The position numbers were made by a program, and so were the translations under genes. Shown in pieces: positions 32,650-37,855 of a DNA stretch of 37,855 nucleotides. The stretch lies in contig CAJBJW010000364.1 in assembly GCA_903953455.1 (NCBI GenBank), forward strand, positions 1 through 37,855, in the 5' to 3' direction. The notes beneath the pieces were generated by a model, which worked only from the letters and a program-made list of their open reading frames with translations, searched no databases and was not told the DNA's origin. Position 1 is the first letter of the stretch. Each line of letters begins with the position of its first letter. This DNA comes from an uncultured Pseudomonadota bacterium. GTDB lineage: Bacteria; Pseudomonadota; Gammaproteobacteria; Methylococcales; Methylomonadaceae.

Positions 32650-33912
32650 TCAATGACACCACTCCATAGGATCAACTGCCTTTCCTTTTTTGCGAATACC
32701 AAAATACAAGCTCGCTTGATTATGCCCACCACTTAATCCCACTGAGGCAATAACATCACCCGCATTGACGACATCGCCTATTTTTTTATATAAACTTTGA
32801 TTGAACGCATATAAGCTAATATAGCCTTTACCGTGATCAACAATAATCAGCAAACCATACCCACGCATCCAATCTGCATACACAATTTTACCATCTGTGA
32901 TGCTTTGAATTTCTGTACCTTCAGGTGCAGCAATTAAAACGCCATCGAGCTTACCTTCTTCTCGCGCACTACCAAATTTCTGTATTAACTCACCTTTTAC
33001 AGGCCAAGGCAAATCACCTTTTAATGCCGTAAAATCATTTTGTAGCGCAGGAAAATTCGTAACACCCGATAATTTTACCGACTCACCACTATTTTCTTCT
33101 TTTTTAATGCTTACTTCAGGTGTCGTGTCTTCATCAACTATTTTAGGGGCAACAAACGCAGCATCTTCAGCTTCTAATCGCTCTTTGCGTTGCGCTCGCG
33201 CTTTGATAATTTCATCATTTAAATCACTACTTGAATTTTGCAACGAATTTAACAAACTTTTCAGCTCACTTTCACTGTCTTTTAATCGATTAAGTTGCTG
33301 TTCATTAGACAAAATATCGGGTGAAACTTGACTTAACAATTCAGAACGTTTTTTTCTCAATGAATCGACGGCAACTTGTTCTGATTTTCTTTGTGCTAAA
33401 TTACGATCTAACTCCGCCGTCCCTGCCTCATTTTGTGATTTAAGTTCCTCGAGTCGATGCAATGACTGGGTGACATTATTTAATTGATTCACACGTCTTG
33501 CACTTAAATAATCGTAATAAGCGAGCATTCGACTAGATAATATGGGATTTTCCTGATTAAGCAATAGCTTTAATCGTTCTTTATTTCCCATCGCATACAT
33601 CGTTTTAATTTGCCCTGATAGCTCATCATTTTGTTTGAGCAAATCCACATTCAATGCTTTTATTTCAACATGAATTTTCTCTAAATTCTGTTTCTGGTGC
33701 GATATTTGAGTCTCTAAATTCTTCAATAAGGCGGCCGTACTTCCATATAACTTATCAAATTCTGCCAACTGACTATTGAGCAACTTCGTCTGCGCAGCTT
33801 TATCCACCGTAATAATCATATCGCGTGAGGTTAAAATCTCAGCGTCACTATTCGCCGCGACACAAAGGAGTAAACAGACACATCCAATTTTTTTCTGTAT
33901 TTGCACCGTCAA
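32650..33912 (-). CDS. envC: Murein hydrolase activator EnvC-like (coiled coil + LytM/M23 domain)
   Basis: N-terminal signal-like sequence, long coiled coil, C-terminal 'GVLIAAPEGTEIQSITDGKIVYADWMRGYGLLIIVDHGKGYISLYA'. Confidence 0.9.
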   Translation of the reverse strand: MTVQIQKKIGCVCLLLCVAANSDAEILTSRDMIITVDKAAQTKLLNSQLAEFDKLYGSTAALLKNLETQISHQKQNLEKIHVEIKALNVDLLKQNDELSGQIKTMYAMGNKERLKLLLNQENPILSSRMLAYYDYLSARRVNQLNNVTQSLHRLEELKSQNEAGTAELDRNLAQRKSEQVAVDSLRKKRSELLSQVSPDILSNEQQLNRLKDSESELKSLLNSLQNSSSDLNDEIIKARAQRKERLEAEDAAFVAPKIVDEDTTPEVSIKKEENSGESVKLSGVTNFPALQNDFTALKGDLPWPVKGELIQKFGSAREEGKLDGVLIAAPEGTEIQSITDGKIVYADWMRGYGLLIIVDHGKGYISLYAFNQSLYKKIGDVVNAGDVIASVGLSGGHNQASLYFGIRKKGKAVDPMEWCH

Positions 33913-33929
33913 TTAACCTAATAATTTGC

Positions 33930-35516
33930 TCATAGATTTAAAAGAGATCGACCGCTCATTTCAGCGGGTTGATCAAGATGCAAAATTGCCAGCATAGTTG
34001 GCGCAATATCCGCCAAATTTCCACCCTGCTCTAAACTTCCTTCTCCTTCAACATAAACTAGCGGTACTAAGTTTGTAGTATGTGCCGTATGTGCTTGTCC
34101 TGTTGAAGTATCGCGCATTTGCTCAATATTGCCATGATCAGCGGTTACAAGCATACGTCCACCAACGGAAATTAACGCATCTACGACGCATTGCAGCGCA
34201 TCATCAATTGCTTCAACTGCTTGAATTGCAGCATCTAATATACCGGTATGCCCCACCATGTCACAATTCGCAAAATTACAAATAATGACATCATGATGAC
34301 CTTCGTTAATCGCTTTCACTAAATGATAAGTTACCTCTGGCAAACTCATCTCAGGCTGCAGATCATACGTTTTTACTTTAGGTGATTGTACCAAAATGCG
34401 CGACTCCCCTTCAAAAGGCTCATCACGTCCTCCATTGAAGAAAAATGTCACATGCGCATATTTTTCAGTTTCTGCTAAACGCAACTGCGTCATTCCTAAT
34501 TGCGACAGATAATCGCCTAAGCTATTTTTAATCTCCGTTGAGGGAAATGCAATGGGATAGGTAAATTTTTCATGGTATTCCGTCAGCGTTGCAAAATAAC
34601 CTCGATGCGGTGCATGATGTCGCTCAAAATTTGAAAAATCAGGTTGCGTAATTGCTTGGCTAATTTCACGTGCTCTATCGGCTCGGAAGTTCATAAAGAC
34701 AACGGAATCATTTTCACCAATTGAAACAACAGATTGCTCGTTATCGGCAATCAGCGTTGGCAATACAAATTCGTCGCTCTCCCCTCGTGCATAAGCCGCA
34801 TCTAAACCGGCTTGAGCAGTTGTGGCAAAATGAGGAGCTTGCGCTTTCATTAACATATTGTAGGCTTGCTCAACACGATCCCAACGGTTATCACGATCCA
34901 TCGCATAAAAACGCCCCGTCATAGAGGCTATTTTACCCACCCCCAGCGTCGCCATTTTTGACTCTAAATAGATGAACGAACTCGCGGCACTTTTTGGTGG
35001 CACATCACGTCCATCTAAAAATGCATGAACATACACTTTTTTCAAACCACGTGTAGCGGCAAGTTCTACCATTGCCCCTATTTGTTGCTCGTGGCTATGC
35101 ACACCACCAGCGGACAATAAACCAAGGATATGAAGCGCATTATCCTGTTCTTTCGCGCGATCAACAGCTTCACATAAAACCGTGTTTTCAAAAAAATGTC
35201 CGTCAACAATCGCGTCATTCACTTTAGAAAATTCTTGCGGCACATAACGCCCACTGCCAATGTGCAAATGCCCAACTTCTGAATTCCCCATTTGACCTTC
35301 AGGCAAACCCACAGCATGCCCAGAACAATTGAGATAGGTCATGGGATATTTTTTTTGTAATTTGTCCCAACATGGCGTTTTTGCCAGCGCAATTGCATTA
35401 CTCTGTGACTCTGGCGAATAGCCAAATCCATCAATAATCAATAAAACTAATGGTTTTACAGGGTGATTCATGACTCTTTTCCTTTTTGATAACCCAGTTA
35501 AATCGGTGTTTTTCAA
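33930..35516 (-). CDS. gpmI: 2,3-bisphosphoglycerate-independent phosphoglycerate mutase
   Basis: 'PLVLLIIDGFGYSPESQSNAIALAKTP', 'GQMGNSEVGHLHIGSGR', 'VTADHGNIEQM'. Likely start MNHPVKPLV (about 35471). Confidence 0.97.
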   Translation of the reverse strand: MKNTDLTGLSKRKRVMNHPVKPLVLLIIDGFGYSPESQSNAIALAKTPCWDKLQKKYPMTYLNCSGHAVGLPEGQMGNSEVGHLHIGSGRYVPQEFSKVNDAIVDGHFFENTVLCEAVDRAKEQDNALHILGLLSAGGVHSHEQQIGAMVELAATRGLKKVYVHAFLDGRDVPPKSAASSFIYLESKMATLGVGKIASMTGRFYAMDRDNRWDRVEQAYNMLMKAQAPHFATTAQAGLDAAYARGESDEFVLPTLIADNEQSVVSIGENDSVVFMNFRADRAREISQAITQPDFSNFERHHAPHRGYFATLTEYHEKFTYPIAFPSTEIKNSLGDYLSQLGMTQLRLAETEKYAHVTFFFNGGRDEPFEGESRILVQSPKVKTYDLQPEMSLPEVTYHLVKAINEGHHDVIICNFANCDMVGHTGILDAAIQAVEAIDDALQCVVDALISVGGRMLVTADHGNIEQMRDTSTGQAHTAHTTNLVPLVYVEGEGSLEQGGNLADIAPTMLAILHLDQPAEMSGRSLLNL

Positions 35517-35659
35517 TCAAATAATCTTATCGTGTTACCGCAACAGTAAAAAATAAGGTATGATTTCGCTAAATTTAGCATTGCCATGCGGCATTATAGC
35601 AATACACGCGGGCAGTGGTTACTTGAAATTCTTTTATTTACTTCTTAACAAGTGTACTC

Positions 35660-36109
35660 ATGGATCGCTATCTCGAATTTATCTTAAATCATTACATTCT
35701 ATCGCTCGCATTAGCGGTGGTCACTTTTCTTCTTATTCAAGAATTTTTTGACGTCATATTCAAAAGGTTTGAGGCTATTTCGCCTCTGTTAGCTGTTGCT
35801 AAAATGAATGACCACAATACAATCGTTATCGATGTACGTGAGTCACCTGACTTTATTCAAGGGCATATTGAAAATGCAATTAATGCCCCGTTAAGCAATC
35901 TAAGTGAACAGATGCCACAACTTAGCAAATACAAAAAAAATGTAATACTGCTCACTTGCCAGACAGGTACTCGAGCGAGCGCTGCAGCCAAACTATTCGC
36001 TAACGCTGGATTTGACCATATTTTACTTCTTACCGGTGGCATGACGGGGTGGCAAGATGAATATAAATTGCCCATTAAAATTACAAGTAAAAATCGTGTG
36101 ATATCTTAA
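35660..36109 (+). CDS. Membrane-anchored rhodanese-like protein (YibN-type)
   Basis: N-terminal TM helix, 'VIDVRESPDFIQGHIENAINAPL', active-site loop 'LTCQTGTRASAAAKL'. Confidence 0.9.
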   Translation: MDRYLEFILNHYILSLALAVVTFLLIQEFFDVIFKRFEAISPLLAVAKMNDHNTIVIDVRESPDFIQGHIENAINAPLSNLSEQMPQLSKYKKNVILLTCQTGTRASAAAKLFANAGFDHILLLTGGMTGWQDEYKLPIKITSKNRVIS

Positions 36110-36171
36110 AATTATTAGACTCACTCACCCCTTCTTTTTATTTTTAACTTTATTAAACTTTGAGAAAAAAC

Positions 36172-36645
36172 ATGGCTGAAGATACCGCTGCAGTAGAAAA
36201 ACAATTCGCAATTCAAAAAATTTACACGAAAGACATTTCGTTTGAAACACCCAATTCACCTAAAGTATTTATTGAAAAATGGGAACCTTCTGTTGAATTC
36301 AATCTTGCAACACAAGTTCAACAATTAGATGAAACATTAATGGAAGTGGCTATTAAACTCACCATTACCGTCAAAAGCGGTGAGCTTGTCGCTTACTTAG
36401 TTGAAGTGTCTCAAGCGGGTATTTTTGTTCTCGGTGGATTTAATGATGAAGAAATGAGCGGCATGGTTGGTAGTTTCTGTCCCAATATTTTATTCCCTTA
36501 CGCTCGCGAAGTGGTTTCTGATTTAGTAGCAAAAGGTGGTTTTCCACAGTTCATTCTTGCGCCAGTTAATTTCGATGCACTCTTTGCGCAACAAGTTCAA
36601 CAAGCACAAGCGAAGCAAGCGCCTAGCTCAGAAACTATTAACTAA
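36172..36645 (+). CDS. secB: Protein-export chaperone SecB
   Basis: MAEDTAAVEKQFAIQKIYTKDISFETPNSPKVF; 'EVSQAGIFVLGGF', 'CPNILFPYAREVVSDLVAKGGFPQFILAPVNFDALF'. Confidence 0.97.
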   Translation: MAEDTAAVEKQFAIQKIYTKDISFETPNSPKVFIEKWEPSVEFNLATQVQQLDETLMEVAIKLTITVKSGELVAYLVEVSQAGIFVLGGFNDEEMSGMVGSFCPNILFPYAREVVSDLVAKGGFPQFILAPVNFDALFAQQVQQAQAKQAPSSETIN

Positions 36646-36647
36646 CT

Positions 36648-37646
36648 ATGAGCGACAAAATAGCGGTACTTGGCGCAGGATCGTGGGGAACAGCGCTTGC
36701 TATGCAAGCGGCGCGTAATGGTTGCCCAACGCTACTTTGGGGACACAATCCCGCGCACATGGAAACACTCAAGCAAGATCGTGAAAATCATCGCTATTTG
36801 CCCAATTTGCTTTTTAGTGAAAATTTAGCCATTACAGACGATTTGGCTGATATTGCTGCATTTAGCGATTTGATTTTGGTTTCTGTTCCATCACATGCTT
36901 TCAAAGATACCCTGCTTAAATTAAAACCATTAGTATCCAGTAATGTGAAAATTGCTTGGGCAACCAAAGGGTTTAATAAAGAAAATGGTGGCTTGTTGCA
37001 TGAAATTGTTGCTGACATTTTTGGTGAAAACACCCCTGCCGCATTGATTTCTGGTCCTAGTTTTGCCCGTGAAGTAGCCGCAGATCTCCCTACTGCCATT
37101 AGCATCGCATCAACACAACCTGAATTTGCGACGCAACTTGCCCACATAATGCACAGTAAACGCTTTCGTACCTATACCAACAACGATTTAATCGGTGTTG
37201 AAGTCGGCGGTGCGGTTAAAAACGTCATGGCTATTGCCGCCGGCATTGCTGATGGATTAGGATTTGGTGCCAATACTCGTGCTGCGTTGATTACACGAGG
37301 GCTCAATGAAATTATTCGCCTTGGCGTCGTAATGGGAGGCAAACAAGACACTTTTATGGGTCTTGCTGGCCTTGGTGATTTACTCTTGACCTGCACCGAT
37401 AATCAATCGCGTAATCGTCGCTTTGGCCTCGCTTTAGGACAAGGAAAAACGAGTGCTGAAGCCACGCAAGAAATCGGACAAGAAATTGAAGGCGTATCCG
37501 CGGCAAAGCAAACCTATTTGCTCGCTCAACGGTTTGGCATTGATATGCCTATTACCGAGCAAACGTACAAAGTGCTTTATGAAGGCTTAACGCCTCTTGA
37601 AGCCGTACAAAATTTATTGGCGCGTGAACAGAAAGCAGAATCCTAA
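36648..37646 (+). CDS. gpsA: Glycerol-3-phosphate dehydrogenase [NAD(P)+]
   Basis: 'IAVLGAGSWGTALAMQAARNG', 'GVEVGGAVKNVMAIAAGIADGLGFGANTRAALITRGL'. Confidence 0.98.
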   Translation: MSDKIAVLGAGSWGTALAMQAARNGCPTLLWGHNPAHMETLKQDRENHRYLPNLLFSENLAITDDLADIAAFSDLILVSVPSHAFKDTLLKLKPLVSSNVKIAWATKGFNKENGGLLHEIVADIFGENTPAALISGPSFAREVAADLPTAISIASTQPEFATQLAHIMHSKRFRTYTNNDLIGVEVGGAVKNVMAIAAGIADGLGFGANTRAALITRGLNEIIRLGVVMGGKQDTFMGLAGLGDLLLTCTDNQSRNRRFGLALGQGKTSAEATQEIGQEIEGVSAAKQTYLLAQRFGIDMPITEQTYKVLYEGLTPLEAVQNLLAREQKAES

Positions 37647-37663
37647 TTCATTTACCATAAGGC

Positions 37664-37701
37664 AAAAAACCGCTTTCAATCTAAGCTGAAAGCGGTTTTT
37701 T
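37664..37701. terminator. Bidirectional terminator between gpsA (+) and the next gene (-)
   Basis: AAAAAACCGCTTTCA / TGAAAGCGGTTTTTT, perfect 15-bp stem. Confidence 0.93.
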
Positions 37702-37724
37702 TTATACCCTCAACCCAGATGTCT

Positions 37725-37855
37725 TTAAACTTTGAGTAAATCGTCTTTTGATGCGTCAACAATCGCTTTAATTTTATCGGCTTCAACGCGAGTCATTAGC
37801 GGTTTAAAATCATTTAACTGATGATTGACAAGTGGCTTTAACTCATCAATCCAAC
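37725..37855 (-). CDS. C-terminal fragment, probably methionyl-tRNA synthetase (truncated by window end)
   Basis: Manual reading: ...WIDELKPLVNHQLNDFKPLMTRVEADKIKAIVDASKDDLLKV*; 'PLxTRVExxKIxAxVxASKxD' resembles the end of the MetG core. Confidence 0.5.
   Translation of the reverse strand, partial: WIDELKPLVNHQLNDFKPLMTRVEADKIKAIVDASKDDLLKV

Noticed and set aside
35568-35579. Palindrome GCTAAATTTAGC between gpmI and the rhodanese gene
   Set aside because: Short AT-rich palindrome with no supporting context; expected often by chance in AT-rich DNA.
35660-37646. Absence of grxC between the rhodanese gene and secB (E. coli order yibN-grxC-secB-gpsA)
   Set aside because: Minor synteny variation; grxC may be elsewhere and cannot be judged from this window.

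Overview
Mostly a conserved chromosomal segment of an AT-rich gammaproteobacterium. A complete ribulose monophosphate (RuMP) formaldehyde-assimilation gene set (hps, hpi, tkt, tal) suggests a methylotroph or methanotroph, possibly Methylococcales-like. Recognisable genes include hrpA (partial), a transglutaminase-like/ParA/response-regulator group, gyrA, a YeeE/YedE pair, ftsH, an arsC family gene, a DUF2069-like gene, hda, glnS, a ZIP transporter, iscR, dnaE, ispB, hflK-hflC-hisZ-purA, argG, a ctp-type protease, envC, gpmI, a rhodanese gene, secB, gpsA and the 3' end of a probable metG. The main unusual feature is a pair of uncharacterised genes inside the RuMP cluster, between tkt and tal. 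Their products share a 10-residue motif, [ST]-[GS]-V-x-[KR]-Y-[LM]-x-x-Q. The first product looks like an exported, single-pass membrane protein with two 'YPAxxFEPKVLYxD' motifs on one side of the membrane segment and three GVxKYL motifs on the other. The second is soluble-looking and has nine motif copies. I propose, as inference only, a membrane-tethered multivalent scaffold that organises formaldehyde-fixing enzymes. Other points worth checking are two strong hairpins between hpi and tkt, an IscR type-1-like site over the iscR promoter, and a possible 37-aa small ORF ahead of the response regulator/ParA group. No searches or structure predictions were run; family calls come from reading the translated sequences.
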